A DNA stretch of 64,000 bases from Enterobacteriaceae bacterium LSJC7 (GCA_000302695.1 AMFN01000004.1:496001-560000), one strand, 5' to 3'; positions 38,495 to 48,667 are shown, counted from the stretch's first letter. Notes: generated by a model from the letters alone, not told the origin. Numbers and translations: made by a program.

Positions 38495-40123
38495 ATGCAT
38501 CGCCGAGACTTTATTAAATATTCTGCCGCGCTGGGCGCGTTAAGTGCCTTTCCACTTCTCAACCGCGCCGCTTTTGCCGCTGAACGCCCGGGTTTACCTA
38601 TTCCACCGCTGCTTGAACCGGATGCAGCAAGCCGCATCCGCATCGCCGCGCGCGCCGGCAAAACCGCGTTTGCCGGTAAGCCGGTAACGACCTGGGGCTA
38701 TAACGGCTCGCTGCTGGGTCCGGCGCTGCGTCTACAGCAGGGCAAGCAGGTCCACATTGATATTCACAATACGCTGCCTGAAGCGACCACCGTGCACTGG
38801 CACGGGCTGGAAATCCCCGGCGACGTGGACGGCGGCCCGCAGGGCGTGATTGCCCCAGGCGCACAGCGCAGCGTGTCGTTCACGCCGCAGCAGCGCGCCG
38901 CTACTTGCTGGTTCCATCCGCACGAGCATGGCAAAACTGGCGCGCAGGTCGCGATGGGCCTGGCCGGTCTGGTGCTGATTGAAGACAGTGAGCTTAAAAG
39001 CCTGATGCTGCCACAGAAGTGGGGCATGGACGACGTGCCGCTGATTATCCAGGACAAACGCTTTGCTGCGGACGGTGAAATTGACTACCAGCTTGACGTG
39101 ATGAGCGCAGCCGTAGGCTGGTTTGGCGACACGCTGTTGTGCAACGGCGCGGTCTATCCGCAGCATGCGGCTCCGCGCGGCTGGCTACGTCTGCGTTTGC
39201 TCAATGGCTGTAACGCCCGCTCGCTCAACATTGCCACCAGTGACAAGCGTCCGCTGTACGTGATTGGCAGCGACGGGGGTCTTTTGGGCGAGCCGGTGAA
39301 ACTGACTGAACTGCCGATGCTGATGGGCGAGCGCTTTGAAGTGCTGGTGCAGATTAGCGATGGCAAACCGTTTGATATCGTCACGCTCCCGGTGACGCAA
39401 ATGGGCATGAATGTCGCGCCGTTTGATAAGCCGCAGCCGATTGTGCACATTCAGCCGGTGAATGTGTTTGGCACCGGTACGCTGCCGGATAAACTCGCTG
39501 ATATGCCCGCCATTCCTGCAATCGATAGCGCGCCGCAGCGTATGTTGCAGCTGACGATGGACCCCATGCTGGACATGATGGGCATGCAGGCACTGGAGAA
39601 AAAATACGGCAAGCAGGCCACCGCTGGCATGGACCACAGCGCGATGGGCCACGGTCAGATGCCAATGGCGCAGATGGACCACGGCGCAATGAATCATGGC
39701 ACCCAGGCGTCCGGCATGGACCACGGTGCGATGGGGCATGGCTCCGGCATGTCGGGCGGGGCAAAACCGGCCTTTGATTTGATGAACGCCAACAAAATTA
39801 ACGGCAAGGCCTTTGATATGAAGACGCCTGCGTTTAACGTTGCGCGCGGTCAGTACGAGCGCTGGACCATTTCCGGTGAAGGCGACATGATGCTGCACCC
39901 ATTCCATATTCACGGCACCCAGTTCCGCATCCTGTCTGAAAACGGCAAACCGCCCGCACCGCACCGCAGCGGCTGGAAAGATATTGTCTCCGTTGACGGC
40001 GCGCGCAGCGAGGTGCTGGTGCGCTTTGACCATACGGCGTCAGGGGAGCAGGCCTATATGGCGCACTGCCATCTGCTGGAGCATGAAGATACCGGGATGA
40101 TGCTTGGTTTTACGGTGAGTTAA
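38495..40123 (+). CDS. cueO: CueO, periplasmic multicopper oxidase
   Basis: CueO oxidises Cu(I) to Cu(II) in the periplasm, protecting against copper. The ATG at 38495 gives a Tat signal ([18 protein letters not shown]), preceded by AGAAGGA; 542 aa. Copper-site motifs: [32 protein letters not shown] and [15 protein letters not shown]. The Met-rich insert that feeds Cu(I) is distinctive: [11 protein letters not shown] is followed by three copies of MDHxAMxHG at residues 379, 394 and 408, giving an enlarged Met/His-rich loop. Its promoter is CueR type. The terminator downstream is shared with convergent gcd. Confidence 0.97.
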   Translation: MHRRDFIKYSAALGALSAFPLLNRAAFAAERPGLPIPPLLEPDAASRIRIAARAGKTAFAGKPVTTWGYNGSLLGPALRLQQGKQVHIDIHNTLPEATTVHWHGLEIPGDVDGGPQGVIAPGAQRSVSFTPQQRAATCWFHPHEHGKTGAQVAMGLAGLVLIEDSELKSLMLPQKWGMDDVPLIIQDKRFAADGEIDYQLDVMSAAVGWFGDTLLCNGAVYPQHAAPRGWLRLRLLNGCNARSLNIATSDKRPLYVIGSDGGLLGEPVKLTELPMLMGERFEVLVQISDGKPFDIVTLPVTQMGMNVAPFDKPQPIVHIQPVNVFGTGTLPDKLADMPAIPAIDSAPQRMLQLTMDPMLDMMGMQALEKKYGKQATAGMDHSAMGHGQMPMAQMDHGAMNHGTQASGMDHGAMGHGSGMSGGAKPAFDLMNANKINGKAFDMKTPAFNVARGQYERWTISGEGDMMLHPFHIHGTQFRILSENGKPPAPHRSGWKDIVSVDGARSEVLVRFDHTASGEQAYMAHCHLLEHEDTGMMLGFTVS

Positions 40124-40215
40124 CCGGGCTGATGAGTCAGTCGTTTCGTATTACCGTCCTGTGCGTCTTGCCTGTGACGGAAAGCGCGGTGAATCCGTTA
40201 AGCTAGACCCATAAA

Positions 40216-40238
40216 AAAGCCCCTCAGTGAGGGGCTTT
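40216..40238. terminator. Bidirectional terminator between cueO and gcd
   Basis: AAAGCCCCTC / GAGGGGCTTT perfect 10-bp stem, AGT loop, with A-run left and T-rich right. Confidence 0.92.
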
Positions 40239-40255
40239 GTTGGTTTCAGGACCAG

Positions 40256-42643
40256 TTACTGCTCATCAGGCAGCGCGTAGGCAACAATATAATCGCCCAT
40301 TTTGGTGCCAAACGAGCCGTGGCCGCCTGCGGCAATCACCACGTACTGTTTGCCGTTGGCTTCATAGGTCATCGGTGTGGCCTGGCCGCCAGCGGGTAAG
40401 CGCGCCTGCCACAGTTTCTCGCCGTTGGTCATGTTGTAGGCGCGGATGTAGTTATCGGCGGTGGCACCAATAAACAACACGTTACCGGCGGTGGAAATCG
40501 GGCCACCCAGCATCGGCATCCCCATGTTAAACGGTACCGGGAACGGCATTGGGAACGGCATGCTGTCGCGCGGCGTACCAATGCGTTTCTTCCAGACAAT
40601 CTGGTGGCTCTTTAGATCGATACCGGAGATGTAGCCCCAGGCCGGCTGTTTGCACGGCAGGCCGAACGGCGACAGGAACGGATTGAGCGTGACGCCAAAC
40701 GGCACGCCGTACTGCGGCTGAATGCCGGACTCGGTGCCAGAGCCTTTGGCATCTTTCGGCGGCTCCATCGGGTTGCCTGGTCCGCGTGGCATCAGTTTAG
40801 AGACAAACGGCAGCGCCATCGGGTTGGCAATGGCGACCTGACGATTCGGATCGACCGAGATACCGCCCCATTCGAACATACCGAGGTTGCCCGGGAACAC
40901 CAGCGTGCCCTGCTCAGACGGCGGCGTGAAGGTGCCTTCATAGCGCAGGCCCTGGAAAATCACGCGACAGACCAGCTGGTCATACATGGTCGCGCCCCAC
41001 ATATCCGCACCAGTCAGCTTCTTCTCCGGGCGGAAGGTGAGTTCAGAGAACGGCTGCGTTGGTGACACCCAGTCGCCTTTCGCGGCACCCTGCGGCACCG
41101 GGCGCTCCGGCGCCGGGACTACCAGCTCACCGGTACGGCGGTCCAGCACAAACAGGTTGCCGGTTTTTGCCGGGGCGTAAATCACCGGCACGGTGTTGCC
41201 GTCTTTATCGGTAATGTCGGCAAGCGTGGGCTGAGACGGTAAATCCATGTCCCACAGGTCGTGGTGCACGGTCTGATAAGACCAGGCGAGCTTACCGGTT
41301 GAGGCATTGAGCGCAATGACCGAACTGGCGTAACGCTCCTGCTCCGGCGTGCGGTTGCCGCCCCAGATATCCGGCGTGGTAACGCCCATCGGCAGATACA
41401 CTAAATCAAGCTTTGCATCATACACCGCCGGTGCCCAGGAGTTGGGTGAGTTAGGCGTGAAGTGATGCTCGTCAGACGGGATGGCATTCGGGTCTTTGGC
41501 ACCCGGGTCGAACGCCCACAGCAGCTTGCCGCTGTTGACATCAAAGCCACGAATCACGCCAGACGGCTCGCGGGTGGAGAAGTTATCGGTCACGGCACCG
41601 GCAATGACAATCACGCTGTCGGTGACCACCGGCGGTGAGGTTGGCTCATACATGCCCGGCGTGGTAACTGGCATATTGGTTTGCAGGTTCAGCATGCCGT
41701 TGTTGGCGAAGCTTGCACACGGCTTGCCGTTGTCGGCGTTGATGGCGAACAGGCGGCCATCGTTCACCGGCAGAATAATGCGGCGTGGGCAGTCGGCCAC
41801 CACGTTCGGGCTGGCGTTTTCCGCGCGGTCTTCGTGATAAGACACGCCGCGACAGGTGACGTGCTGGAACGACGGATCGGTTTTTAACTGCGGGTCAAAG
41901 TGCCACTTTTCTTTGCCGCTGGCGGCATCCAGCGCAAACAGGCGCTGGTGTGCGGTGCACAGATACAGCGTGTCGCCCACTTTAATCGGCGTCACTTCGT
42001 TGGTGATTTCACCCGGATCGGTCGGCAAACGCAGATCGCCGGTGCGGAACACCCAGGCTTCTTTCAGCTTGCTCACGTTATCGGCGTTGATTTGCTTAAG
42101 CGGCGAGAAGCGCTGGCCTTCCTGGGTACGTGCATAAGCAGGCCAGTCGGCGTCGGCAACCCCTTCTGCGGCGGTGCTGGCGGTGGTGTCAGTTGGCAGC
42201 GTACCGTTGATTTCCTGCGGATCGTTAAAGCCCGCCCACACCAGGATGGCGGCGGTGATTAACAGTGATACCAGCAGGGAAGGCACGGCGGTGCGTGAAG
42301 GGGCGAGCTTGCGCCAGACGAACGGCAGCAGCAGCCACACACCAAAGAACACCAGCACGTCGCAGCGCGGCGTCAGCGCCCAGAAGTCAAAGCCGACTTC
42401 CCAGATGCCCCAGAGCATGGTGCACAACAGCAGGGCAGCATACAGCCATAGCGCGCTTGAGCGTCTGCGCCACAGCAGCCAGGCGGTAATCAGCATCACG
42501 ATACCGGCTAATGGGTAATACCACGAGCCGCCAACGGCGACGAGCCAGATACCGCCTACCAGAAGATAAAGTCCTGTCAGCAGAGCAAATAGCGCTGATA
42601 GCGCGACAATGACGCGCGACTGCGGTTTATTACTTTCCATCAT
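40256..42643 (-). CDS. gcd: Gcd, membrane PQQ-dependent glucose dehydrogenase
   Basis: Gcd oxidises glucose to gluconolactone in the periplasm and reduces ubiquinone. 795 aa: five N-terminal membrane segments (residues ~12-140: VIVALSALFALLTGLYLLVGGIWL, WYYPLAGIVMLITAWLLW, LYAALLLCTMLWGIWEV, LVFFGVWLLLPF, LLVSLLITAAILVW) then an eight-bladed quinoprotein propeller with DWPAYARTQEGQRFSPLKQI, TSPPVVTDSVIVIAGAV, HHDLWDMDLPSQPTLAD and GWP-like tryptophan repeats. Two ATGs are adjacent; either may start. Activity needs PQQ; no pqq genes are in this window, so whether the enzyme is active depends on cofactor supply. A consensus CRP site lies 51 bp upstream. Confidence 0.97.
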   Translation of the reverse strand: MMESNKPQSRVIVALSALFALLTGLYLLVGGIWLVAVGGSWYYPLAGIVMLITAWLLWRRRSSALWLYAALLLCTMLWGIWEVGFDFWALTPRCDVLVFFGVWLLLPFVWRKLAPSRTAVPSLLVSLLITAAILVWAGFNDPQEINGTLPTDTTASTAAEGVADADWPAYARTQEGQRFSPLKQINADNVSKLKEAWVFRTGDLRLPTDPGEITNEVTPIKVGDTLYLCTAHQRLFALDAASGKEKWHFDPQLKTDPSFQHVTCRGVSYHEDRAENASPNVVADCPRRIILPVNDGRLFAINADNGKPCASFANNGMLNLQTNMPVTTPGMYEPTSPPVVTDSVIVIAGAVTDNFSTREPSGVIRGFDVNSGKLLWAFDPGAKDPNAIPSDEHHFTPNSPNSWAPAVYDAKLDLVYLPMGVTTPDIWGGNRTPEQERYASSVIALNASTGKLAWSYQTVHHDLWDMDLPSQPTLADITDKDGNTVPVIYAPAKTGNLFVLDRRTGELVVPAPERPVPQGAAKGDWVSPTQPFSELTFRPEKKLTGADMWGATMYDQLVCRVIFQGLRYEGTFTPPSEQGTLVFPGNLGMFEWGGISVDPNRQVAIANPMALPFVSKLMPRGPGNPMEPPKDAKGSGTESGIQPQYGVPFGVTLNPFLSPFGLPCKQPAWGYISGIDLKSHQIVWKKRIGTPRDSMPFPMPFPVPFNMGMPMLGGPISTAGNVLFIGATADNYIRAYNMTNGEKLWQARLPAGGQATPMTYEANGKQYVVIAAGGHGSFGTKMGDYIVAYALPDEQ

Positions 42644-42693
42644 TTATTACACTCAGTGTTTTTTAGTAGCAACTAATTATAGTTATTAACAAC

Positions 42694-42709
42694 TGTGATC
42701 ATTGTCACA
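42694..42709. promoter_or_regulatory. Consensus CRP (cAMP receptor protein) site
   Basis: TGTGA-TCATTG-TCACA is a perfect match to the CRP core in both half-sites, 51 bp before the gcd start. cAMP control of gcd is known in E. coli; it could also act on rightward transcription. Confidence 0.85.
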
Positions 42710-42956
42710 AAAAGAGCTTTGGTGAGCATAAAGAAGGAAGAAAGGGGCAATGACAAAATAAACGTTGGTACGTGGTTTTGGTCTGTTACCGCAAGCCGCT
42801 TCGCTAATGCCTTATTAATAGTAAGGATTGTGGTGTTTTATACTGCTATCCGGGTTGCTGACGCAGACTATTTTATTCTGCAACAATTCAGGGCCAACTG
42901 GTTTGTGACCCGAACAGGCATCATTAATGCATGGCATTGGCGCGCCACCAGGCTTT

Positions 42957-42985
42957 TTTATTCCTGAGGCCGATACTGCTATACT
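42957..42985 (+). promoter_or_regulatory. Probable hpt promoter
   Basis: TTTATT and TATACT with a 17-bp spacer. The -10 is strong, the -35 weak. It leaves a leader of about 100 nt before the hpt ATG. Confidence 0.5.
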
Positions 42986-43089
42986 CGCGTGCTTTCGTTG
43001 TTCTCACGCTTGATGCAACGGGCCTGAAAACGGCGCTGTGGTGGCATAAAGCGTGAAATAGCTGATTATCATCAGTGAGATACCAGAGA

Positions 43090-43626
43090 ATGAAACATAC
43101 TGTAGAAGTGATGATCCCAGAAGCGGACATCAAAGCACGCATTGCAGAACTGGGCAAAGAGATAACCGAACGCTATCGCGACAGCGGCAGCGATATGGTG
43201 CTGGTGGGACTGCTGCGCGGATCTTTTATGTTCATGGCGGATCTGTGCCGCGAAGTGCAGGTGAGTCATGAAGTCGACTTTATGACGGCCTCAAGCTACG
43301 GCAGCGGTATGTCGACCACCCGCGATGTGAAAATCCTCAAGGATCTGGATGAAGACATCCGCGGCAAAGATGTGCTTATTGTTGAAGATATCATCGACTC
43401 AGGTAACACGCTCAGTCGCGTGCGCGAGATCCTGCGCCTGCGTGAGCCAAAATCACTGGCTATCTGTACGCTGCTTGATAAACCGGAGCGCCGGGAAGTC
43501 GAGGTTACCGTGGAGTTTGTGGGCTTCACTATCCCGGACGAGTTCGTTGTGGGCTACGGCATTGACTACGCACAGCGCTATCGCCATCTGCCGTATGTGG
43601 GCAAAGTGGTTTTGCTGGACGAATAA
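43090..43626 (+). CDS. hpt: Hpt, hypoxanthine phosphoribosyltransferase
   Basis: Hpt salvages hypoxanthine (and guanine poorly) to IMP using PRPP. The ATG at 43090 gives [15 protein letters not shown] and 178 aa, matching E. coli; the frame opens five codons earlier without support. The PRPP motif [14 protein letters not shown] is intact, with [11 protein letters not shown] (PPi loop) and [22 protein letters not shown] (purine site) conserved. The ribosome site is weak (CAGAGA). It is divergent from gcd and convergent with can, with a shared terminator. Confidence 0.98.
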   Translation: MKHTVEVMIPEADIKARIAELGKEITERYRDSGSDMVLVGLLRGSFMFMADLCREVQVSHEVDFMTASSYGSGMSTTRDVKILKDLDEDIRGKDVLIVEDIIDSGNTLSRVREILRLREPKSLAICTLLDKPERREVEVTVEFVGFTIPDEFVVGYGIDYAQRYRHLPYVGKVVLLDE

Positions 43627-43640
43627 CGCAACGGATGTGA

Positions 43641-43666
43641 AAAAGGGGGCGATGCCCCCTTTTTTT
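43641..43666. terminator. Bidirectional terminator between hpt and can
   Basis: AAAAGGGGGC-GAT-GCCCCCTTTT with further T; it overlaps the can stop codon at 43665-43667. Confidence 0.92.
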
Positions 43667-44327
43667 ATTTGTGGTTGTGATGCACGCGCTTAAGGTTGGA
43701 CATGCCGTTGCGATATTGCTGCTCCAGCGTTTCGCGGCTGGTGGCGGTAACGTCCAGGTCGCGCAGCAGGCCGTCGTGAATACCGTAAACCCAACCGTGC
43801 ACGCTCACCTTCTGGCCGCGCTTCCACGCTGACTGCATAATCGTGGAGTGGCCGAGGTTGTACACCTGTTCCATAACGTTAAGCTCGCACAGCGTATCCA
43901 TGCGTTGCTCCTGCGGCAGTTCGCCCAGCAGCGTGCTGTGCTTAAACCAGATGTCGCGAATGTGCAGCAGCCAGTTGTTAATCAGGCCAAGCTCTGGGTT
44001 GGTGACTGCCGCCTGTACACCGCCGCAACCGTAGTGACCGCAGATGATAATGTGCTCAACTTCCAGCACGTCCACCGCGTACTGCACCACGGACAGGCAG
44101 TTAAGGTCGGTGTGAATGACCAGGTTTGCCACGTTACGGTGAACAAACAGTTCGCCAGGCTCCAGGCCCGTCAGGCGCTCAGCGGGAACGCGACTGTCGG
44201 AACAACCAATCCATAGAAAGCGCGGCTTTTGGGCCTGCGCCAGCTGCTCAAAGAAGCCGGGATCCTCTTCCACCAGCAGTGTAGACCAGACTTTATTATT
44301 GCTGATGAGTGTTTCGATATCTTTCAT
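43665..44327 (-). CDS. can: Can, beta-class carbonic anhydrase
   Basis: Can interconverts CO2 and bicarbonate, needed for growth in air. It is a 220-aa beta-class enzyme: zinc ligands Cys42 and the Asp44 gate in [10 protein letters not shown], His98 and Cys101 in [34 protein letters not shown] and [19 protein letters not shown] are conserved. Length equals E. coli Can (YadF). It is divergent from yadG; 212 bp separate the starts, holding a TAGCAC / GTGCTA hairpin at 44426-44444 of unknown role. Confidence 0.98.
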   Translation of the reverse strand: MKDIETLISNNKVWSTLLVEEDPGFFEQLAQAQKPRFLWIGCSDSRVPAERLTGLEPGELFVHRNVANLVIHTDLNCLSVVQYAVDVLEVEHIIICGHYGCGGVQAAVTNPELGLINNWLLHIRDIWFKHSTLLGELPQEQRMDTLCELNVMEQVYNLGHSTIMQSAWKRGQKVSVHGWVYGIHDGLLRDLDVTATSRETLEQQYRNGMSNLKRVHHNHK

Positions 44328-44539
44328 GAGTGGTTAACAACCTGTAACCGGATTAGTGCGTTGGGGTAATATAGGGCAACTCAACTTTTTTTTAAACCTG
44401 CTATGCATTCTTCGGCTAACAGAGGTAGCACGGTGGCGGTGCTAAAATACCTCGGCCTCCTGTATTTCTGGGGCTGCCGCCCTGAATGGACAGATGCGTT
44501 CAGGGCACAGAGTGATAACTAAAAGGCTACTCATCATCT

Positions 44540-45466
44540 ATGACATATGCACTGGAACTGGAGAAACTGACCAAAACCTACCCCGGCGGCGTTCAGGCGC
44601 TGCGTGGCATTGATTTGCAGGTGGAGGCCGGTGATTTTTACGCCCTGCTTGGGCCAAATGGCGCGGGGAAATCCACCACAATTGGCATTATCAGTTCGCT
44701 GGTGAACAAAAGTGCGGGCAACGTGAAGGTTTTTGGTTACTCGCTGGATAAAGACGTGGTCAATGCCAAGCGCCAGCTTGGGCTGGTGCCGCAGGAGTTT
44801 AACTTTAACCCATTTGAAACCGTGGCGCAGATAGTCGTCAACCAGGCGGGCTATTACGGTGTGCCAAAGCGAGAAGCGCTGGAGCGCAGCGAGAAATACC
44901 TCAACCAGCTTGATTTATGGGGCAAGCGTAACGAACGTGCGCGTATGCTCTCCGGCGGCATGAAGCGCCGCCTGATGATTGCCCGGGCGCTGATGCATGA
45001 GCCAAAACTGCTGATTCTCGACGAACCGACCGCGGGCGTGGATATTGAACTGCGCCGCTCCATGTGGACCTTCCTCAAAGAGCTTAACGATCGCGGCACT
45101 ACCATTATTCTCACCACGCACTACCTGGAAGAAGCTGAAATGCTGTGTCGCAATATTGGCATTATTCAGCACGGCGAGCTGGTGGAAAACACCTCCATGA
45201 AGGCGCTGCTGTCCAAGCTTAAGTCCGAAACCTTTATTCTCGATCTGGCAGCGAAAAGCCCGCTGCCGAAACTTGATGGCTACCAGTACCGACTGATTGA
45301 TACGTCAACCCTTGAGGTGGAAGTGCTGCGCGAGCAGGGCATTAACAGCCTGTTCGCTCAGCTGAGCGCGCAGGGCATTCAGGTATTGAGTATGCGTAAC
45401 AAAGCGAACCGTCTGGAAGAGCTGTTTGTCACGCTGGTGCATGAGAAAAAAGGAGAGCCGGCATGA
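44540..45466 (+). CDS. yadG: YadG, ABC exporter ATP-binding protein
   Basis: The ATPase of an ABC-2 type exporter of unknown substrate. 308 aa: Walker A GPNGAGKSTT, signature LSGGMKRRLMIARAL, Walker B LLILDEPTAGVD, switch His in ILTTHYLEEAEMLC. The C-terminal third (from about residue 225) is the extra domain seen in drug or polysaccharide exporters of this type. The start is followed by ALELEKLTKTYPGGVQALRGIDL. yadH overlaps by four bases. The ribosome site is weak (AAGG 15 bases away). The family is conserved in enterobacteria without a proven cargo. Confidence 0.95.
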   Translation: MTYALELEKLTKTYPGGVQALRGIDLQVEAGDFYALLGPNGAGKSTTIGIISSLVNKSAGNVKVFGYSLDKDVVNAKRQLGLVPQEFNFNPFETVAQIVVNQAGYYGVPKREALERSEKYLNQLDLWGKRNERARMLSGGMKRRLMIARALMHEPKLLILDEPTAGVDIELRRSMWTFLKELNDRGTTIILTTHYLEEAEMLCRNIGIIQHGELVENTSMKALLSKLKSETFILDLAAKSPLPKLDGYQYRLIDTSTLEVEVLREQGINSLFAQLSAQGIQVLSMRNKANRLEELFVTLVHEKKGEPA

Positions 45467-46233
45467 TGCAGCTTTACTGGATTGCCCTGAAAAGTATCTG
45501 GGCGAAAGAGATTCACCGCTTTATGCGCATCTGGGTGCAAACGCTGGTGCCGCCGGTTATCACCATGACGCTGTACTTCATCATCTTCGGTAACCTGATT
45601 GGTTCACGCATTGGTGAAATGCACGGCTTCAGCTACATGCAGTTTATCGTGCCAGGTCTGATTATGATGGCGGTAATCACCAACGCGTACGCCAACGTCG
45701 CCTCATCGTTCTTTAGCGCCAAATTCCAGCGCAACATAGAAGAACTGCTGGTCGCCCCGGTGCCGACGCACGTGATAATCGCCGGTTACGTCGGCGGCGG
45801 CGTGGCGCGCGGTGTGTGCGTGGGTATTATGGTAACGGTGATTTCGCTGCTGTTTGTGCCATTTCAGGTGCATTCATGGCTGTTTGTCGCACTAACGTTA
45901 CTGCTCACTGCGGTGCTGTTCTCGCTTGCCGGGCTGCTGAACGCGGTGTTTGCCAAAACCTTTGACGACATCAGCCTCATTCCCACGTTTGTGCTGACGC
46001 CACTGACCTATCTCGGCGGCGTGTTCTATTCACTGACGCTGCTGCCGCCGTTCTGGCAGGCGCTGTCAAAGCTCAACCCCATCGTGTACATGATTAGCGG
46101 CTTTCGCTACGGCTTTCTGGGCATACATGATGTGCCTCTGACGCTGACCGTTGGCGTGCTGGTGGTGTTTATCGCGGTCTTTTATACGCTGTGCTGGTAT
46201 CTGATACAGCGCGGGCGTGGGCTGCGTAGCTGA
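45463..46233 (+). CDS. yadH: YadH, ABC-2 type exporter permease
   Basis: The membrane partner of YadG: 256 aa with six predicted helices (e.g. VPPVITMTLYFIIFGNLIG, FIVPGLIMMAVITNAYANVAS, GVCVGIMVTVISLLFVPF, LFVALTLLLTAVLFSLAGLL, LTVGVLVVFIAVFYTLCWYLI). The ABC-2 signature around FSAKFQRNIEELLVAPV and TPLTYLGGVFYSLTLLPPFWQ is clear. Overlaps yadG (ATGA), so a 2+2 exporter is expected. Cargo unknown. GGAG before the start lies in the end of yadG. Confidence 0.95.
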   Translation: MMQLYWIALKSIWAKEIHRFMRIWVQTLVPPVITMTLYFIIFGNLIGSRIGEMHGFSYMQFIVPGLIMMAVITNAYANVASSFFSAKFQRNIEELLVAPVPTHVIIAGYVGGGVARGVCVGIMVTVISLLFVPFQVHSWLFVALTLLLTAVLFSLAGLLNAVFAKTFDDISLIPTFVLTPLTYLGGVFYSLTLLPPFWQALSKLNPIVYMISGFRYGFLGIHDVPLTLTVGVLVVFIAVFYTLCWYLIQRGRGLRS

Positions 46234-46335
46234 CCGCTGTCTTGAGAATAATCCAGGTGGTTTGACGGAAATCAGCATGGCGAATCAGCCGATGCGTAAA
46301 CTGCCTTCATTATTCTTAACGCAGGCGCTGGCACA

Positions 46336-46782
46336 ATGCTGGGATGGGTTATTGCCGCACACGGCTGTCTTGCACATGACACGCTGGCGTTGCTGGAAAA
46401 GCAGGTCGGGCCGCTGGCGCACTGTCGTGCTGTGGAGTATTTACCAGGGCAGAGCACCAACATGCTCAGTCGTATGATGTGCGATGCCCTGCATGAGGTG
46501 GACGGCGGCGATGGCGTCATTTTTTTGACCGATACCATCGGTGCCGCGCCTTACCGCGCGGCGTCGCTACTTAGCCACAAGCATGAGCACTGTGAAGTGA
46601 TTGCGGGTTTTAATGTTGCGCTGCTGGCGCAAATGCTGGCGCTGCGCGAGACGCACTGCAGTAGCGCCTTTCGCGATGCTATTGTGGCATGCAGTGAAGG
46701 GACGGCGACCAGCCTCTGGCACCAGCAGCAGAAAAACCCGCCGTTCCAGCTGATTTTACCGGACGGGCTGGATGCCAGCTGA
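46336..46782 (+). CDS. yadI: YadI, mannose-family PTS EIIA-like protein
   Basis: A 148-aa single-domain EIIA of the PTS mannose family. His9 in MLGWVIAAHGCLAH is the expected phosphorylation site; the domain also shows MLSRMMCDALHEVDGGDGVIFLTDTIGAAPYRAASLL, typical of this fold. The C terminus (SLWHQQQKNPPF) matches E. coli YadI. No IIB, IIC or IID genes are near, so it is an orphan; whether it is phosphorylated by HPr is not known. The ribosome site is weak. It lies 102 bp after yadH and could be transcribed with it. Confidence 0.93.
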   Translation: MLGWVIAAHGCLAHDTLALLEKQVGPLAHCRAVEYLPGQSTNMLSRMMCDALHEVDGGDGVIFLTDTIGAAPYRAASLLSHKHEHCEVIAGFNVALLAQMLALRETHCSSAFRDAIVACSEGTATSLWHQQQKNPPFQLILPDGLDAS

Positions 46783-46950
46783 CAGGCGCTCGCCTCTGCC
46801 ACGCGGCTACCCTCAGCGTGTGATGTTCCTCATTTAACCTCAGTTTGTCTAAAAAACGTGCGCACGGCGGCACTGCGCTTTGTTGCGGTTTGCGCTCCTG
46901 CGGCTATCTGCCAGAATAAAGGCTCCCTGATTCAGCCCCTTACCCTCATT

Positions 46951-48204
46951 ATGTTTTCATACGCCTTTCGTGGCCTCATCCTGTTTGTGCTGTTCTGTGC
47001 CTGCGCGCAGGCCGATTTGCTTAATGAACATCCTCCAGCCTCACGTTATATGCAGGTGAGTGAGACGGCGCCCGTGCAGGCGCAAGTTGCAGATAACATT
47101 GTTTTTGTCGGTGAGATCGAAGCCGGGCAACTGCTGGCGGTAGTGCCGGTATCCTCTGACTATTATGAATTTCGCTTTGGTAACGGCACCGGCTTTATTG
47201 AGCGTAGTCGGTTAAGCGATGTGCAGGGCAAGCGGCGGGTGGAGGACAGACTTGGCGATTTGAATAAACCGCTCAGTAACCAGAACCTGGTGACGATAAA
47301 GGCCACGCCGATGTACAGCGCGCCAGATGTGAAAAGCGAGCGCGTCGGCACGTTGGCCAATAACCTGCGCTACCCGGTTTCCAGCAGACTTAAAGACCGG
47401 CTTAATCAGACCTGGTTTCAGATTCGCATCGGTGAGCGCCTGGCGTGGGTAAGCGGGCTGGATGCCCAGGAAGACAGCGGTGTGCCGGTACTGACGTATC
47501 ATCATATTCTGCGTGACGAAGAGAACACGCGTTTTCGCCACACCTCAACCACCACCTCAGTGCGCGCATTCAGCAACCAGATGGCCTGGCTGAGTGACCA
47601 GGGTTACACCACGATAACGCTTTATCAGCTTGAAGATTATCTCTATAACCGCATTAACCTGCCGGGGCGGGCGGTGGCGATTACGTTTGATGACGGACTG
47701 AAGTCGGTGTGGCGCTATGCCTGGCCGGTGCTGCGGCAAAATGGCTTTAAGGCGACGGCGTTTATCATCTCATCGCGCATTAAACGCTGGCCGCAGCGCT
47801 GGGACCCGGCGCGGTTACAGTTTATGAGTCTCTCGGAGTTGAAAGACATTCAGGATGTGTTTGATCTTCAGTCCCATACCCACTTTTTGCACCGCGTCGA
47901 TGCTACCCGGCGGCCGGTGTTACTGAGCCGCAGCGAGCACAATGTGTTGTTTGACTTCCGCCGTTCACGGCGTGCGCTTGAGCAGTTTACCCCTCATGTC
48001 TGGTATCTCTCGTATCCGTTTGGCGGCTATAACGCGCAAGCTATGCAGGCGGCACAGGCGGCGGGGTTTCATCTGGCGGTGACAACGGTGCGCGGCAAGG
48101 TTAAACCGGGGGATAATCCGTTTGCGCTCAAGCGGCTGTATATTCTGCGCACCGATTCGCTTGAGACGATGGCACGGCTTATCACCAACCAGCCGCAGGG
48201 CTAG
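46951..48204 (+). CDS. yadE: YadE, exported polysaccharide deacetylase
   Basis: A 417-aa exported protein with a NodB-type deacetylase domain. The ATG at 46951 gives the signal peptide [21 protein letters not shown], cleaved before DLLNEHPP; the frame opens 31 codons earlier without a signal. An N-terminal SH3-like segment (residues ~25-165; [20 protein letters not shown]) is followed by the catalytic domain from [18 protein letters not shown]: metal/catalytic Asp pair in [10 protein letters not shown], His pair in [10 protein letters not shown], and SYPFGGYN. Substrate (peptidoglycan or exopolysaccharide) unknown. It converges on panD with only 20 bp between stops and no clear terminator. 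Confidence 0.93.
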   Translation: MFSYAFRGLILFVLFCACAQADLLNEHPPASRYMQVSETAPVQAQVADNIVFVGEIEAGQLLAVVPVSSDYYEFRFGNGTGFIERSRLSDVQGKRRVEDRLGDLNKPLSNQNLVTIKATPMYSAPDVKSERVGTLANNLRYPVSSRLKDRLNQTWFQIRIGERLAWVSGLDAQEDSGVPVLTYHHILRDEENTRFRHTSTTTSVRAFSNQMAWLSDQGYTTITLYQLEDYLYNRINLPGRAVAITFDDGLKSVWRYAWPVLRQNGFKATAFIISSRIKRWPQRWDPARLQFMSLSELKDIQDVFDLQSHTHFLHRVDATRRPVLLSRSEHNVLFDFRRSRRALEQFTPHVWYLSYPFGGYNAQAMQAAQAAGFHLAVTTVRGKVKPGDNPFALKRLYILRTDSLETMARLITNQPQG

Positions 48205-48224
48205 CGGCTGGCAGGTGAGGGCGG

Positions 48225-48605
48225 TCAGGCGACCTGGACGGGAACGGCTTTGGCGAGACGTTTCATCTCGTTGTCGCCGTCAAAATAGGCCACTTTCGGC
48301 TGCCAGCTACGCGCTTCGCTGTCCGGCATGGTGACATAGCTTGCGATAATCAGGATGTCACCGACGCTGGCACAGTGTGCTGCGGCGCCGTTAACGGAAA
48401 TAATCTTCGAGCCACGCTCACCGGAAATGGCGTAGGTGGAAAAGCGCTTACCGTTGGTGACGTTGTAAATGTCGATAGCTTCGTATTCCAGAATCCCGGC
48501 CGCATCAAGAAAGTCCTGATCGATAGCGCAGGAGCCTTCATAGTGAAGGTCGGCCAGCGTAACTTTTACCCGGTGAAGTTTGCCTTGCAGCATTGTACGA
48601 ATCAT
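48225..48605 (-). CDS. panD: PanD, aspartate 1-decarboxylase proenzyme
   Basis: PanD makes beta-alanine for pantothenate. The 126-aa proenzyme self-cleaves between Gly24 and Ser25 in [12 protein letters not shown] to give the pyruvoyl enzyme, a step that needs PanM in enterobacteria. KITNGKR-type [12 protein letters not shown] and [19 protein letters not shown] are conserved. It is the last of panB-panC-panD, separated from panC by 93 bp carrying hairpins. In E. coli yadD lies in that gap; here it is absent. Confidence 0.98.
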   Translation of the reverse strand: MIRTMLQGKLHRVKVTLADLHYEGSCAIDQDFLDAAGILEYEAIDIYNVTNGKRFSTYAISGERGSKIISVNGAAAHCASVGDILIIASYVTMPDSEARSWQPKVAYFDGDNEMKRLAKAVPVQVA

Positions 48606-48633
48606 AGCGAAAATCCTGGTTTCAGTGGTCGCA

Positions 48634-48654
48634 AAACGGACGCAGCGTCCGTTT
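48634..48654 (-). terminator. Hairpin between panC and panD
   Basis: AAACGGACG-CAG-CGTCCGTTT; on the minus strand it is followed by a short U-run (TTTT within and after the stem). Possible attenuation of panC readthrough into panD. Confidence 0.45.
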
Positions 48655-48667
48655 CCGAGATATTTGG

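Larger units (their letters stand above)
42644..43089. other. gcd-hpt divergent regulatory region
   Basis: 446 bp with no supported gene. It holds the CRP site near gcd and a promoter before hpt; the 42720-42950 part shows nothing recognisable. A 90-codon plus-strand frame there has no ribosome site or known relatives. Confidence 0.6.

Noticed and set aside
42695-42967. 90-codon plus-strand frame between gcd and hpt
   Set aside because: Begins within the CRP site, lacks a ribosome site and resembles nothing known.
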